Shown: positions 54,330-64,000 of the stretch, piece by piece | How positions within the stretch are numbered: position 1 is the first letter of the stretch | Layout: each line of letters begins with the position of its first letter | Notes under the pieces: generated by a model | Told to the model about the DNA's origin: nothing | The model's input: only the letters and a program-made list of their open reading frames with translations | Databases searched by the model: none | Assembly: GCA_943331105.2 (NCBI GenBank) | Contig: CALQKH020000001.1 | Location: 186,001-250,000 of the forward strand | Direction of reading: 5' to 3' | Source of the DNA: Akkermansia muciniphila | GTDB taxonomy: Bacteria; Pseudomonadota; Gammaproteobacteria; Burkholderiales; Burkholderiaceae_C | DNA length: 64,000 bases | Translations under genes and position numbers: made by a program

Positions 54330-54762
54330 AGATGGCTTCTGCGCGTTTCACAAAGGCATCGACCAGGCTGGCAGCAATCTTGTCAAAGACAGGACCCACA
54401 ATAGCCGCCAGCGTTTTGCTCGAAAAACCGTATTGCAACTCCAACTCCACCTTACAAGCGCGTTGCGTGCCATCGCCCACGGGGGTGAAGCGCCACATGC
54501 CACTCAGGTTTGAAAAAGGGCCTTTGACCAGGCTCATACCGACCGAACGACCTTCTTCGTGGGTGTTGCGGGTGGTGAAGGTTTGCTGGATGCCGCCCAG
54601 GCTGATGCCGACCTCGGCCACCATGCCTTGGGCGTCGGTTTCGAGCACGCTGGCTTTGTCACACCACGGCAAAAATTCGGGGTAACGCGCCACGTCGGTC
54701 ACGAGGCGAAACATTTCTTCTGGCGAGTACCAGATCAAAACGGACTTGTGGATATTCTTCAT
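54322..54762 (-). CDS. ratA: RatA/COQ10-type START-domain protein
   Basis: 146 residues. It has the polyketide cyclase/COQ10 fold: [37 protein letters not shown] and a final helix [21 protein letters not shown]. Relatives bind ubiquinone; the E. coli protein RatA (PasT) has also been reported to block 70S ribosome assembly. It is divergent from smpB with 94 bases between and overlaps rnfH downstream. Confidence 0.93.
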   Translation of the reverse strand: MKNIHKSVLIWYSPEEMFRLVTDVARYPEFLPWCDKASVLETDAQGMVAEVGISLGGIQQTFTTRNTHEEGRSVGMSLVKGPFSNLSGMWRFTPVGDGTQRACKVELELQYGFSSKTLAAIVGPVFDKIAASLVDAFVKRAEAIYG

Positions 54763-54856
54763 ACAATGCAGCGATTGTAGTTTTTCGATGCGCCTGCAGG
54801 CGGATCAGTCAGCTGCACACCCTTGCGAACGGCCTTGCCGTCCTTATCTGCTCCTC

Positions 54857-55351
54857 ATGGCCACCACCAAAAAGTCCCCTGCTGCCCCCACCTTTTCTAA
54901 GATCGCCGAGAACAAAAAAGCGTCCTTCGACTATTTTTTTGAAGAACGCTACGAGGCTGGGATGGTGCTGGAAGGCTGGGAAGTCAAGGCCATCCGTGAA
55001 GGCAAGGTGCAACTCACCGACGGGTATGTGGTCATTCGCAATGGCGAGTTGTTCATCATCGGCTGCTTGATCAACCCGCTCAAAACCGCGTCAACGCACA
55101 TCAACCCTGAAGCAGCACGGACACGCAAACTGCTGCTGAACAAAGAAGAGATCAAGCGCTTGATCGGGAAGATTGAGCAAAAGGGCTACACCCTGGTGCC
55201 CATCAATTTGCACTGGAAATCGGGCAAGGTGAAGTGTGACATTGCACTGGCCAAGGGCAAGGCCGAGCACGACAAGCGTGACACCATCAAGGACCGTGAA
55301 GGGAAACGAGAAGTGGAACGCGCCATGAAGAGCCGCCACCGCGACCGCTGA
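54857..55351 (+). CDS. smpB: SsrA-binding protein SmpB
   Basis: 164 residues. It binds tmRNA and brings it to stalled ribosomes. The beta-barrel core has [35 protein letters not shown] and [18 protein letters not shown], and the basic C-terminal tail ([24 protein letters not shown]) that enters the mRNA channel is intact. I chose the ATG at 54857 (MATTKKS); the frame extends upstream into the divergent promoter region. No ssrA gene is visible in the window. Confidence 0.96.
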   Translation: MATTKKSPAAPTFSKIAENKKASFDYFFEERYEAGMVLEGWEVKAIREGKVQLTDGYVVIRNGELFIIGCLINPLKTASTHINPEAARTRKLLLNKEEIKRLIGKIEQKGYTLVPINLHWKSGKVKCDIALAKGKAEHDKRDTIKDREGKREVERAMKSRHRDR

Positions 55352-55376
55352 GTTCGCCCGCGCAGGACTCTGCCGT

Positions 55377-56459
55377 TCAGCTCAAATCGCGCAGCGGGTG
55401 ATCTTCTAAAGACCATGGACTCACAAAGAAACTTGCCGCTTCCAACGCGTTCACTTCTTCCACCCGAACCGGTTTCCATTGCGGACTGTGGTCTTTGTCG
55501 ATCGCTAAAGCACGAATGCCTTCCACCGTTTCGCTGTCCTTGACAGCACGCAGGTGGAAACAATGGTGCACCATGTCACGCTCCATGCGCAGGTCATCGG
55601 CCAAGCTCATTTGCCGGGCGCGACGAATTTGCTCAAGCACCACGTGCAGCATCAAAGGCGAGCGGTGGCGCAAGGTACCGGCCGTTTTTTGGCTCCATTC
55701 GTCTGAAGCCGCTTCTAAACAATGCACCATGTCGGCCACCGAAGACAAGCCAAAAACTTCATCGATCTGAGGCTGTTGAATGAGCTTTTCAGGGGTCAGT
55801 GAACCTGATTGGGCCAGCACCCAGCGCTCTACCGATTCGGCGTTTTCAAAAGGACTGCTGATCAAGGTTTGCCAGATGGGCTCCAGCATGCCACTGGGCA
55901 AGGCGATGTCAGCCAACTTGGCTGCCACAGCTTGCGCGCCGGTCAGCATGGTTCCGGTCAGGGCCAAATATTCACCCAATCGCCCAGGGCAACGGCTTAA
56001 GAAATAGCCCCCCCCCACGTCCGGGAACAAGCCAATGTGGGTTTCAGGCATGGCCATTTTGGTTCGCTCAGTCACCACTCGCACGCTGGCGCCCTGGCTG
56101 ATGCCCATGCCGCCGCCCATGACGATGCCGTCCATGAAAGCGATGTAAGGCTTGCTGTAGGTGTGAATCAGGTGATTGAGGCGGTATTCTTCGGTAAAAA
56201 AGTCAGCCAAAGAAGCATCGCCTGCGTGAGCAGCCTGATGGAAAAACCGGATGTCGCCACCCGCGCAAAAGGAACCAAATGGGCCCTCTTTGCCCATGCC
56301 GCGCACGGCCACAGCCAAGACTTGGGGCTCGTTTTTCCAAGCCATCAGCGCGTCTGTGATGTGACGCACCATTTCCAATGACAAAGCGTTCAGTGCCTTC
56401 GGACGGTTCAGGGTGATGCAGCCAATGCGGCCTTCGATTTGTGCGATGACATCAGTCAT
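55377..56459 (-). CDS. enoyl-CoA hydratase/isomerase family, 3-hydroxyisobutyryl-CoA hydrolase type
   Basis: 360 residues, longer than plain crotonases and typical of the HIBCH group that hydrolyses 3-hydroxyisobutyryl-CoA in valine breakdown. It has GSFCAGGDIRFFHQAAH, DGIVMGGGMGISQGA with the oxyanion glycines, and the PETHIGLFPDVGGGYFLSR stretch with the catalytic Glu. The extra C-terminal helical part LEQIRRARQMSLADDLRMERDMV is also HIBCH-like. Its start overlaps the EamA stop by eight bases. Confidence 0.88.
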   Translation of the reverse strand: MTDVIAQIEGRIGCITLNRPKALNALSLEMVRHITDALMAWKNEPQVLAVAVRGMGKEGPFGSFCAGGDIRFFHQAAHAGDASLADFFTEEYRLNHLIHTYSKPYIAFMDGIVMGGGMGISQGASVRVVTERTKMAMPETHIGLFPDVGGGYFLSRCPGRLGEYLALTGTMLTGAQAVAAKLADIALPSGMLEPIWQTLISSPFENAESVERWVLAQSGSLTPEKLIQQPQIDEVFGLSSVADMVHCLEAASDEWSQKTAGTLRHRSPLMLHVVLEQIRRARQMSLADDLRMERDMVHHCFHLRAVKDSETVEGIRALAIDKDHSPQWKPVRVEEVNALEAASFFVSPWSLEDHPLRDLS

Positions 56460-57336
56460 TGTTTTGTTTCCAGCCTAACCATTGGTTCATGAGCAAAGCC
56501 CCCAGGACGAGGGAGCCACCTAACAATACGCTCATTTGCGGGGCTTCGTTAGCACCCCACCAAGCCAATCCAATGCCAAAGACAATCTCGAGCAAACACA
56601 GCAATGAGGCTTCAGGCGCTTTGAGCACCCGCACACAAATGACCGAAAGCACGCAAGGAATGGCCAATTGGAACAGGCCTAAGATGGCCAGCAGCCCTAC
56701 ATCGTGAACAGAAGCCTGAAAAGGCATCGCCAAGGGCAAGGTCAACAAAGTGGAGAAGATGGCGCCCAACAAAACCGATGGAACCAAGTCCAGGCTGTGT
56801 CCTTCGTTTTGGCTCTTTTGAGCCAATGTCCATTGAACGGCACCTGCAATGGGGACGCAAAGGGCCACCAGAGAACCGATCAAAAAGTTGGGGTCACCCA
56901 AACTCAGCTGTGTGCCGTACATCCACCCGATGCCAAGGCCCGCCACCCAAATCGCGATCCAAGTCCTTAAGGGCAAATGGTGGTGCAAAAAGACACGGGT
57001 GAAAAGCGCGGTCAGCAATGGGCCTACGGCCATGGTCACCAAAACATTGGCCACTGCCGTCAAGGTCAAAGCGACCATGAAAGCAGTGAACATCACACTC
57101 CAGCACAGGCCAGAGAGCCAGAAATAGCGGTTGCGCCAAGGCAACCGAGACCAGACGTCCCTGCCTTGCCACAAAGGCAAGATGATCAGCAGGGACACCA
57201 CGGTAAAGAAGCTGCGCCAGAAGGTGACTTCAAAGCTACGGGCTTCCTCAAGATACCGAGTGACCACACCAGCCATGGACCACAAGGCGGTGCAGCCCAC
57301 CATGGTCCAAACGGCCATGCCGTGGGTCATGCGCAT
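56452..57336 (-). CDS. EamA/DMT-family membrane transporter
   Basis: 294 residues with about ten hydrophobic segments in two repeats (EamA domains), the form of drug/metabolite exporters. The first repeat has WSMAGVVTRYLE and SFEVTFWRSFF; the second has AIAGAVQWTLAQ-like and LLCLLEIVFGIGLAWW. The transported compound is unknown. It is upstream of the HIBCH-type gene and 13 bases after typA, so it may belong to the typA transcript. Confidence 0.88.
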   Translation of the reverse strand: MRMTHGMAVWTMVGCTALWSMAGVVTRYLEEARSFEVTFWRSFFTVVSLLIILPLWQGRDVWSRLPWRNRYFWLSGLCWSVMFTAFMVALTLTAVANVLVTMAVGPLLTALFTRVFLHHHLPLRTWIAIWVAGLGIGWMYGTQLSLGDPNFLIGSLVALCVPIAGAVQWTLAQKSQNEGHSLDLVPSVLLGAIFSTLLTLPLAMPFQASVHDVGLLAILGLFQLAIPCVLSVICVRVLKAPEASLLCLLEIVFGIGLAWWGANEAPQMSVLLGGSLVLGALLMNQWLGWKQNND

Positions 57337-57349
57337 GATTGATGGCCGA

Positions 57350-59167
57350 TCACTTGTTGCGCTTGCGGTCGCTTTCTTTCAAGAAGCGCTTGCGCAGACG
57401 TACGCTCTTGGGCGTGATTTCAACCAACTCGTCATCCTCGATGAACTCGACGCCGTATTCCAAGGTCAGGTCAATCGGGGGCGTGATCTTGATCGCGTCC
57501 TCCTTGCCTGACACTCGGAAGTTGGTCAGCTGCTTGGTGCGGGTGGCGTTGACCACCAAGTCGTTGTCACGGCTGTGGATACCCACGATCATGCCTTCGT
57601 ACACCGGATCGTTGGCCTTGACGAACATGCGACCGCGGTCGTCCAACTTGCCCAGGGCGTAGGTGAAGATTTCACCGTCGTCCATGGAAATCAGCACGCC
57701 GTTCTTGCGACCGCCAATGTCACCTTTGTGGGGTTCGTAGCTGTCAAAGATGTTGGAAATCAAGCCGGAGCCACGTGTCAGGTTCAGGAATTCGTTGGTG
57801 AAACCGATCAGACCACGGGCTGGAATACGGTACTCCAAACGCACACGACCACGGCCATCGGGTTCCATGTTGACCAATTCGCCCTTGCGCTCGCCCAAGG
57901 CTTGCATCACACCACCTTGGTGGGTTTCTTCAATGTCTGCAGTGACCAACTCGATAGGCTCATGGCGCTCGCCATTCACATCTCGGAACACCACGCGAGG
58001 CTTGGAAACCGCCATTTCGTAGCCTTCGCGGCGCATGTTTTCCAGCAAAATGGTCAGGTGCAATTCGCCGCGGCCCATGACCTCAAAGATACCTTCTTCG
58101 TCAGTTTCCTTGACGCGCAAAGCCACGTTGTGTTGCAGTTCTTTTTGCAGGCGGTCCCAGATTTGACGGCTGGTCACAAACTTGCCTTCACGACCGGCCA
58201 GAGGGCTTGTGTTCACACAGAAGTTCATGGTGAGCGTGGGCTCGTCCACTTTGAGCATCGGCAATGGTGCGGGGTTGGTCACGTCGGTCACCGTCACGCC
58301 AATGTTCAGATCGGCAATGCCGTTGATCAAAACGATGTCACCAGGACCGGCTTCGGTCACTTGCACACGGTCCAAACCTTGGAACTTGAGGACTTGGTTG
58401 ATGCGGCCCTTGATGGTTTTGCCGTTCGGTCCCTCCATGACGACCACGTCCATTTGGGGTTTGATGGTGCCCTGGCTGATGCGGCCTACGCCGATGCGGC
58501 CTACAAAGGTCGAGAAGTCGAGCGCAGAGATTTGAAGTTGTAAAGGTGCTGCTGGGTCACCTTGTTGGGGGGGGACATGCTTCAGAACAGTGTTGAACAA
58601 GGCCGACATGTCAGGGCCCCACTGCTCACCAGGTGCGCCCTCGTCCATCGATGTCCAGCCGTTGATACCGGATGCGTAGACGACTGGGAAATCGAGCTGC
58701 TCGTCATTGGCGCCGAGTTTGTCAAACAGGTCAAAAGCGGCATTAACCACCTTGTCTGGGTTGGCGCCGGGCTTGTCGACCTTGTTCACCACCACGATGG
58801 GCTTCAAGCCCAAAGCCAATGCTTTCTTGGTCACAAAACGGGTTTGAGGCATTGGGCCTTCTTGGGCGTCAATCAGAAGCACAACACCGTCCACCATGGA
58901 CAAAGCGCGCTCGACTTCGCCACCAAAGTCCGCGTGACCGGGTGTATCAACGATGTTGATGTGGGTGCCCTCCCAGCTCACCGCGCAGTTCTTGGCCAAA
59001 ATCGTGATGCCACGCTCGCGTTCGATGGCGTTGTTGTCCATCACGGTGTCCACGATTTTTTCGTGGTCAGCGAAGGTACCCGACTGGCGAAGCAGTTGGT
59101 CCACCATGGTGGTCTTGCCGTGGTCAACGTGGGCAATGATGGCGATGTTGCGAATTTGCTTGGTCAT
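57350..59167 (-). CDS. typA: ribosome-associated GTPase TypA/BipA
   Basis: 605 residues. Translation-factor GTPase with G1 [10 protein letters not shown]3 [16 protein letters not shown] and G4 NKVDKPGA, then the EF-G-like domains and the TypA-specific C-terminal region ([23 protein letters not shown]). It assists ribosome assembly and stress growth. It lies 13 bases after truB, extending the nusA-infB-rbfA-truB set. Confidence 0.97.
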   Translation of the reverse strand: MTKQIRNIAIIAHVDHGKTTMVDQLLRQSGTFADHEKIVDTVMDNNAIERERGITILAKNCAVSWEGTHINIVDTPGHADFGGEVERALSMVDGVVLLIDAQEGPMPQTRFVTKKALALGLKPIVVVNKVDKPGANPDKVVNAAFDLFDKLGANDEQLDFPVVYASGINGWTSMDEGAPGEQWGPDMSALFNTVLKHVPPQQGDPAAPLQLQISALDFSTFVGRIGVGRISQGTIKPQMDVVVMEGPNGKTIKGRINQVLKFQGLDRVQVTEAGPGDIVLINGIADLNIGVTVTDVTNPAPLPMLKVDEPTLTMNFCVNTSPLAGREGKFVTSRQIWDRLQKELQHNVALRVKETDEEGIFEVMGRGELHLTILLENMRREGYEMAVSKPRVVFRDVNGERHEPIELVTADIEETHQGGVMQALGERKGELVNMEPDGRGRVRLEYRIPARGLIGFTNEFLNLTRGSGLISNIFDSYEPHKGDIGGRKNGVLISMDDGEIFTYALGKLDDRGRMFVKANDPVYEGMIVGIHSRDNDLVVNATRTKQLTNFRVSGKEDAIKITPPIDLTLEYGVEFIEDDELVEITPKSVRLRKRFLKESDRKRNK

Positions 59168-59180
59168 GCTTTCTCTTCCT

Positions 59181-60161
59181 TTAAACCTGCTCGGCCAGCA
59201 ACGGCTCGGTGGCAGGTGATTTTTCTAAAATCTGTTGAATTTCCATCGGGCTCAACAATCGACCCGGAATCAATTCGCCGCCATGCACAACTGCTGTTCC
59301 CAGCAAGGCACGAGGATGTCCTCCATACACGGCAACTTGATCACAATCAACCCAAGGGCCGTGTCTGCGCACCCCATTCAAAAAACGATCTGAGCTGGTT
59401 TTGTCGAGCTGCACCTCGGTGTAACCCGGCAACAAGACCTCTACCGGCTGCAGGACTGCCAAACGCTGGTCTTCGTCCATGGCCTCCAGTTGCATCAATG
59501 ACACGCACTCAGCCTCTGCAAAAGGCCCAGTGACCACTCGGCGCAATGCACTCAAGTGGCCACCACAACCCAAGGCATCTGCAATGTCTTCGCCCAGCGT
59601 TCGGATGTAAGTGCCTTTGCTGCAACGCACACGCAAACGCAAAAAAGGGGCATCGCCTTGCAGTTGCATGTCCAGCAAATCCAGATCATGAATCACCACG
59701 TTGCGCGGCTCGCGCTCAACGGTTTCACCCTCGCGGGCATACTCGTACAAGGCCTTGCCATCCTTCTTCAAGGCACTGTGCATCGGGGGTACTTGACTGA
59801 TGGGGCCCATGAACTTGTCCAACACCTCCACCACCATACCCGCTGAACATGACACTTCGCGGACAGTGATCACATCGCCTTCGGCATCGCCTGTGCTGGT
59901 TTTCAAGCCCAGACGCACTGTCGTTTCGTAAGTCTTGTCGGCATCGAGATGTTGCTGGCTGAACTTCGTGGCTGCACCAAAACACAAAGGCAAGACGCCT
60001 GTGGCCAATGGGTCGAGTGTGCCGGTATGGCCAGCTTTTTCAGCCCGAAGCAACCATTTGGCTTTTTGTAAAGCCTGATTGCTGGAAAGACCCAAAGGTT
60101 TATCGAGCAACAACACCCCATGCACAGGGCGCCGCTGCACCCTGGTGCGTGGCGAGTTCAT
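59181..60161 (-). CDS. truB: tRNA pseudouridine(55) synthase TruB
   Basis: 326 residues. The catalytic Asp lies in [18 protein letters not shown], with [17 protein letters not shown] before it and [17 protein letters not shown] after it. It makes pseudouridine 55 in the T-arm of most tRNAs. Two bases separate it from rbfA, so they are co-transcribed. Confidence 0.97.
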   Translation of the reverse strand: MNSPRTRVQRRPVHGVLLLDKPLGLSSNQALQKAKWLLRAEKAGHTGTLDPLATGVLPLCFGAATKFSQQHLDADKTYETTVRLGLKTSTGDAEGDVITVREVSCSAGMVVEVLDKFMGPISQVPPMHSALKKDGKALYEYAREGETVEREPRNVVIHDLDLLDMQLQGDAPFLRLRVRCSKGTYIRTLGEDIADALGCGGHLSALRRVVTGPFAEAECVSLMQLEAMDEDQRLAVLQPVEVLLPGYTEVQLDKTSSDRFLNGVRRHGPWVDCDQVAVYGGHPRALLGTAVVHGGELIPGRLLSPMEIQQILEKSPATEPLLAEQV

Positions 60162-60163
60162 GC

Positions 60164-60538
60164 TCAGTCCTCCTGGGCGCGAGACGACACAGCTTTAGCG
60201 ATCAAGGCATTCATGTCGGACGCACGCTCGGTGGTGCGGTCAAACAAAAAATGCAACGTTGGCACGGTGTGGATGTGCAAACGCTTGAACAAACCATTTC
60301 GCAGGAAACCGGCTGCCGCATTCAGTCCTTCGGTGGCTTCGTCGGGGTTACCCGTCAAAACACTGAAGAAGACCTTGGCGTGCGCGTAATCCGGTGTGAC
60401 CTCGATCGCATTGATCGTGACCATGCCGACTCGCGGGTCTTTCAACTCGCGCGCAATCAACTCGGCCAGATCGCGCTGGATCTGGTCGGCCACGCGGAAA
60501 CCGCGGTTGGGCACAGAAGACTGCTTTCTTCGGACCAT
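60164..60538 (-). CDS. rbfA: 30S ribosome-binding factor RbfA
   Basis: 124 residues, normal length. KH-type fold with [46 protein letters not shown] and [15 protein letters not shown]. It helps mature the 5' end of 16S rRNA. It begins directly after the infB stop without a gap. Confidence 0.96.
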   Translation of the reverse strand: MVRRKQSSVPNRGFRVADQIQRDLAELIARELKDPRVGMVTINAIEVTPDYAHAKVFFSVLTGNPDEATEGLNAAAGFLRNGLFKRLHIHTVPTLHFLFDRTTERASDMNALIAKAVSSRAQED

Positions 60539-63502
60539 TTACAGCGTTCTCGCAATTTCCTTGACGTCGAAGAATTCGAGGTAATCGCCTTCTTTGATGT
60601 CGTTGTAATTTTTGAGTTTGATACCGCACTCAAAGCCTTCTTTGACTTCGCGCACGTCGTCCTTGAGGCGTTTGAGCGAGTCGAGTTCACCCGTGTAGAT
60701 GACGACGTTGTCGCGCAACAAGCGGAACTTGGCGCTGCGGGTAACTTGACCCGAGGTGACCATACAACCGGCAACAGTGCCGATCTTAGAAGCCACAAAC
60801 ACGGTCCGGATTTCGGCCATGCCCATGATTTCTTCGCGCTGCTCAGGTGCCAACATGCCCGACATGGCGGCCTTGAGTTCATCCACAGCGTCATAAATGA
60901 TGTTGTAGTAATGAAGGTCAACACCATTGCCTTCGGCCAGCTTGCGCGCACCGGCGTCAGCACGCACGTTGAAGCCGATGACAATAGCCTTGGAGGCAAT
61001 CGCCAAGTTGATGTCCGACTCGCTGATGCCGCCCACGCCGGAGTAAACCAGTTGGACTTTGACTTCTTCGTTAGACAGTTTAAGCAAGGATGCACCCAAG
61101 GCTTCTTGTGAACCTTGTACGTCGGCCTTGATGATGATAGGCAGCATCTTGACCTCACCCGCAGACATGTCAGTGAACATGTTCTCAAGCTTGGCAGCTT
61201 GTTGTTTGGCCAATTTGGTGTTGCGGAACTTGCCAGCGCGGTAGGTGGCGATTTCTCGGGCACGGCGCTCGTCGCCCATGACCATGAATTCGTCACCCGC
61301 TTGGGGCACTTCGGTTAAGCCTTGAATCTCAACAGGGATCGAGGGGCCAGCGGACTTGATGGCAGCACCATTTTCATCCAACATGGCTCGCACGCGGCCA
61401 AAAGTCTGACCTGCCAACACCACGTCACCTGTGTTCAAGGTACCTGACTGAACCAGGATGGTGGCCACAGGACCACGACCCTTGTCCAGACGCGCTTCGA
61501 TGACCAGACCCTTGGCGGCGGCTTGCACCGGGGCTTTGAGTTCCAGCACTTCGGCCTGCAGGAGCACTTGCTCCAAAAGATCGTCGATGCCCATGCCGGT
61601 TTTGGCCGAAACGGAGACAAAAGGTGATTCCCCACCGAATTCTTCGGGCACGACTTCTTCAGAAATCAGCTCAGCACGGACGCGTTCGATGTTGGAGTCG
61701 GGCTTGTCCATCTTGTTGATGGCCACCACAATCGGGACACCGGCCGCTTTGGCGTGTTTGATGGCTTCTTTGGTCTGGGGCATGACGCCATCGTCACCGG
61801 CCACCACAAGAATGACAATGTCAGTGGCTTGTGCACCACGGGCACGCATGGCCGTGAAGGCTTCGTGACCAGGCGTGTCCAGAAAAGAGATCATGCCGCG
61901 AGGCGTCTCGACGTGATAGGCACCAATATGCTGCGTGATGCCACCGGCTTCACCAGAAGCCACTTTGGCACGGCGAATGTAGTCAAGCAGCGAAGTTTTT
62001 CCATGGTCGACGTGGCCCATGACGGTGACCACTGGGGCACGTGGCAGGGACTCGGCTTGTTGATCCGACACTTCGTCATCGGTAAAGGCTTCTGGATCAT
62101 CCAAAGCTGCCACCACCGCTTTGTGGCCCATCTCTTCCACCACGATCATGGCAGTGTCTTGGTCTAATGGCTGGTTCATGGTGGCCATTTGGCCCAGCTT
62201 CATCAGGTGCTTGATGACTTCAGAGGCTTTGATGGCCATCTTGTGAGCCAACTCGGACACGGTGATGGTCTCTGGCACGTGAACTTCGATCACGCGAACT
62301 TCGGTTGGGGCCTGCTGGTTCTGGCCATCATCACGATCACGGTCGTTGCCACGTCGGCCACGAGGACCGGTGCGCCAATTGTTGCGGCCTACACCACCAC
62401 TGGTGTCGCCGCGCGTTGGGATGGCTTTCTTTTTGGCGGGGTCTCCTGCCCAACTGGACGACAGCTTGGCGGATTTGACTTCCTTGTTCACGCCAGGCGC
62501 TACAGGGGCAGCTGCTTGTGCCGCCGCTGCTCGGGTGCCTGGTGCTGGTGTCCCCGCAGGTTTATGCAAGGTCCCTTTGACGGCCGCTTTGGGCTCGGCT
62601 TTGGGCTCATCTTTTTTAGCGACCAAGACCTTTTTGGGCGCATTCATCATGCTGCGAATGGCTTCGGCTTCGGCCAAGGCTTTGCGGCGGCGTAAGTCCA
62701 ATTCTTGAGCGCGGGCGGTTTCTTCATCGGCTTTGGCTTTTGAATCCGCCGCAGCTTTGAGCACTGCGGCTTCGCGCACAGCCTGATCAGCTTTGACTTT
62801 GGCGGTGGCAGCTTCTACAGCCTCGGCCGCCTTGTTGGCCGCTTTGTCTTCGGCAGACACCACCGGTGTCAGTTTGGCTTGAGAGGCAGCATTGATGCTG
62901 GCCGCTTCTGCACGGGCCAACTGTTCGCGGTCAGCGCGGCTCAAAGCTGGCTTGTCGGGTGTTTGACCCGTAGACAACGCAGCAGCTTCGGCCAATGCTT
63001 TGGCATCGGCTTGCGCTTGGGCTTCTTGCGCTGCCATTTCAGAACGCTGCTGGGCTTCTTGAGCTTCGCGTTGGCGGCGCATTTCAGCCAACTCTTGCTC
63101 TTGGCGACTGATCAGCTCGGCTTGGTGACGGGCTTCTTCTTCTCGACGGGCCAAATCGGCATGGTCAATGACGGGCTCTTCCACCACTGCGCTCGACTCG
63201 TCATCGCGTTTGAGCACGGTGCGCTTCTTGCGAACCTCTACTTGAATGGTGCGTGCCTTGCCCGAAGCATCGGCTTGCTTGATCTCGCTGGTCGATTTCT
63301 TGACCAAAGTGATCTTTTTACGGTCCGCCGTGACGGTGCCGTGGCTGGCTTGCAGGTAACTGAGCAATTTTTGCTTGTCAGCATCTGTCAACACATCATT
63401 GTCAGAGGCTTTTGCAACGCCCGCAGATCGCAATTGATCAAGCAAGACATCGGCAGATTTTTTGAGTTCATTGGCGAACTCGGCAACAGTGGTACTGGAC
63501 AT
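60539..63502 (-). CDS. infB: translation initiation factor IF-2
   Basis: 987 residues, in the usual range for this group. The N-terminal IF2_N part ([23 protein letters not shown]) is followed by a long, charged, Ala/Glu/Lys-rich linker (about 90-400). The GTPase domain has [26 protein letters not shown] and NKMDKPDSN, and then the C-terminal beta-barrel and C2 domains. It delivers initiator tRNA to the 30S subunit. I chose the ATG at 63502 (MSSTTVAEF), the family start; the longer frame adds 16 unsupported residues. Confidence 0.97.
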   Translation of the reverse strand: MSSTTVAEFANELKKSADVLLDQLRSAGVAKASDNDVLTDADKQKLLSYLQASHGTVTADRKKITLVKKSTSEIKQADASGKARTIQVEVRKKRTVLKRDDESSAVVEEPVIDHADLARREEEARHQAELISRQEQELAEMRRQREAQEAQQRSEMAAQEAQAQADAKALAEAAALSTGQTPDKPALSRADREQLARAEAASINAASQAKLTPVVSAEDKAANKAAEAVEAATAKVKADQAVREAAVLKAAADSKAKADEETARAQELDLRRRKALAEAEAIRSMMNAPKKVLVAKKDEPKAEPKAAVKGTLHKPAGTPAPGTRAAAAQAAAPVAPGVNKEVKSAKLSSSWAGDPAKKKAIPTRGDTSGGVGRNNWRTGPRGRRGNDRDRDDGQNQQAPTEVRVIEVHVPETITVSELAHKMAIKASEVIKHLMKLGQMATMNQPLDQDTAMIVVEEMGHKAVVAALDDPEAFTDDEVSDQQAESLPRAPVVTVMGHVDHGKTSLLDYIRRAKVASGEAGGITQHIGAYHVETPRGMISFLDTPGHEAFTAMRARGAQATDIVILVVAGDDGVMPQTKEAIKHAKAAGVPIVVAINKMDKPDSNIERVRAELISEEVVPEEFGGESPFVSVSAKTGMGIDDLLEQVLLQAEVLELKAPVQAAAKGLVIEARLDKGRGPVATILVQSGTLNTGDVVLAGQTFGRVRAMLDENGAAIKSAGPSIPVEIQGLTEVPQAGDEFMVMGDERRAREIATYRAGKFRNTKLAKQQAAKLENMFTDMSAGEVKMLPIIIKADVQGSQEALGASLLKLSNEEVKVQLVYSGVGGISESDINLAIASKAIVIGFNVRADAGARKLAEGNGVDLHYYNIIYDAVDELKAAMSGMLAPEQREEIMGMAEIRTVFVASKIGTVAGCMVTSGQVTRSAKFRLLRDNVVIYTGELDSLKRLKDDVREVKEGFECGIKLKNYNDIKEGDYLEFFDVKEIARTL

Positions 63503-63528
63503 AATTTTGTTCAAGACTCCATCAGGCT

Positions 63529-64000
63529 TCAGGCCTGGCCAGCGAACCAATGTTCGCGAGCTTTCATGATCAAGGCGGTTGCCTCTTCAGCCGTCTGGGC
63601 CGTGATGTCTGTTAACTCATCAGTGGCCAAGTCAGCCAGGTCATCACGGGTTTGGATGCCCGCGTCCACCAGCTTAGAAATCAACTCAGGCGTCAAGCCC
63701 GGCAAGTCACGCAAATCCTGGGAGACGTCTTCAACGCTCTCTTCACGCGCAATCTCAAGCGTCAGCAGTGCATCTTTGGCACGGGTCCGCAGCTCATTGA
63801 TCGTGTCTTCATCGAAGCTTTCGATCTCCAGCATTTCTTGAATCGGCACGTAGGCCACTTCTTCCAAGCTGGTGAAGCCCTCACCAATCAGGATGTCGGC
63901 AATTTCTTGGTCGACATCCAGCTTTTCCATGAACAACTGGCGAATGCCCGTGGTCTCTTCAGCCTGCTTTTGGGCGGACTCGGCCGCGTCCATGATGTTG
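63529..64000 (-). CDS. nusA: transcription factor NusA, C-terminal part (truncated by window edge)
   Basis: The frame is open to the right edge, so only the last 157 or so residues are present. They form the acidic C-terminal repeat region: [45 protein letters not shown], then [32 protein letters not shown], matching the two helix-hairpin-helix repeats of long NusA proteins. NusA controls pausing, termination and antitermination. infB follows after 26 bases in the standard order. Confidence 0.95.
   Translation of the reverse strand, partial: NIMDAAESAQKQAEETTGIRQLFMEKLDVDQEIADILIGEGFTSLEEVAYVPIQEMLEIESFDEDTINELRTRAKDALLTLEIAREESVEDVSQDLRDLPGLTPELISKLVDAGIQTRDDLADLATDELTDITAQTAEEATALIMKAREHWFAGQA

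Noticed and set aside
54322-54762. ratA-rnfH as an active toxin-antitoxin system
   Set aside because: The pair is widely conserved in the core genome and the toxin role is disputed, so I annotate it only as the protein families.
1-64000. CRISPR arrays, rRNA, tRNA, riboswitches and insertion sequences
   Set aside because: Reading the gene-free gaps showed no regular direct repeats, no tRNA-like cloverleaf with a TTCRA arm, no recognised riboswitch core and no transposase. A covariance-model search would be needed to exclude small RNAs.

Overview
The window looks like a chromosome segment of a betaproteobacterium of order Burkholderiales, most likely a Comamonadaceae relative such as Limnohabitans or Rhodoferax. 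I base this on protein character (Liv-type transporters beside fatty-acid genes, a DmdB-like ligase, a TadA-dehalogenase fusion), on codon choice, and on the gene orders nusA-infB-rbfA-truB and guaB-guaA. Genes are dense. I see no rRNA, tRNA, CRISPR array, intact insertion sequence or phage.

Layout. 1-2.7 kb: the C-terminal part of an SNF2 helicase and a small cystatin-like lipoprotein. 2.7-8.8 kb, minus strand: selO, msrB, yciB, bolA, a parvulin prolyl isomerase and rlhA. The 443-bp gap before rlhA holds two long perfect hairpins that share an identical 26-nt loop in opposite orientation but have unrelated stems. 8.9-25.7 kb, plus strand: a large catabolic block made of a DmdB-like acyl-CoA ligase, a Liv-type ABC importer (livK, H, M, G, F), a FadB-type hydratase/dehydrogenase, a thiolase, a DmdC-like acyl-CoA dehydrogenase, a Dabb protein, two SDRs, a PaaI-type thioesterase, a CurA-type reductase and a GST. 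Together these could import, activate and beta-oxidise a carboxylic acid whose identity the sequence does not reveal. A near-identical dyad lies upstream of both the ligase and livK, and a TetR-type operator lies upstream of fadB.

25.9-39.3 kb: tex, a patatin, a DUF1330 protein, trhO, an iron alcohol dehydrogenase, an HSL-type esterase, a thioesterase-acetyltransferase fusion, ygfZ, then mltG-tmk-holB-tatD and a secreted ankyrin protein. 39.4-45.5 kb, minus strand: a PQQ sugar dehydrogenase, a TadA-haloalkane dehalogenase fusion, an LD-carboxypeptidase and a penicillin acylase. 45.7-49.5 kb: a tannase-family lipoprotein, then two clearly AT-rich hydrolase genes that look acquired, next to the 3' end of guaA. 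49.8-55.4 kb: guaA, guaB, a methyltransferase, rnfH, ratA and smpB. 55.4-64 kb, minus strand: a 3-hydroxyisobutyryl-CoA hydrolase-type protein, an EamA transporter, typA, truB, rbfA, infB and the 3' end of nusA.

Most of the window is core metabolism and translation. The points most worth checking are the paired hairpins, the predicted one-sided degeneracy of the LivFG ATPase pair, the TadA-dehalogenase fusion and the cystatin-like lipoprotein.
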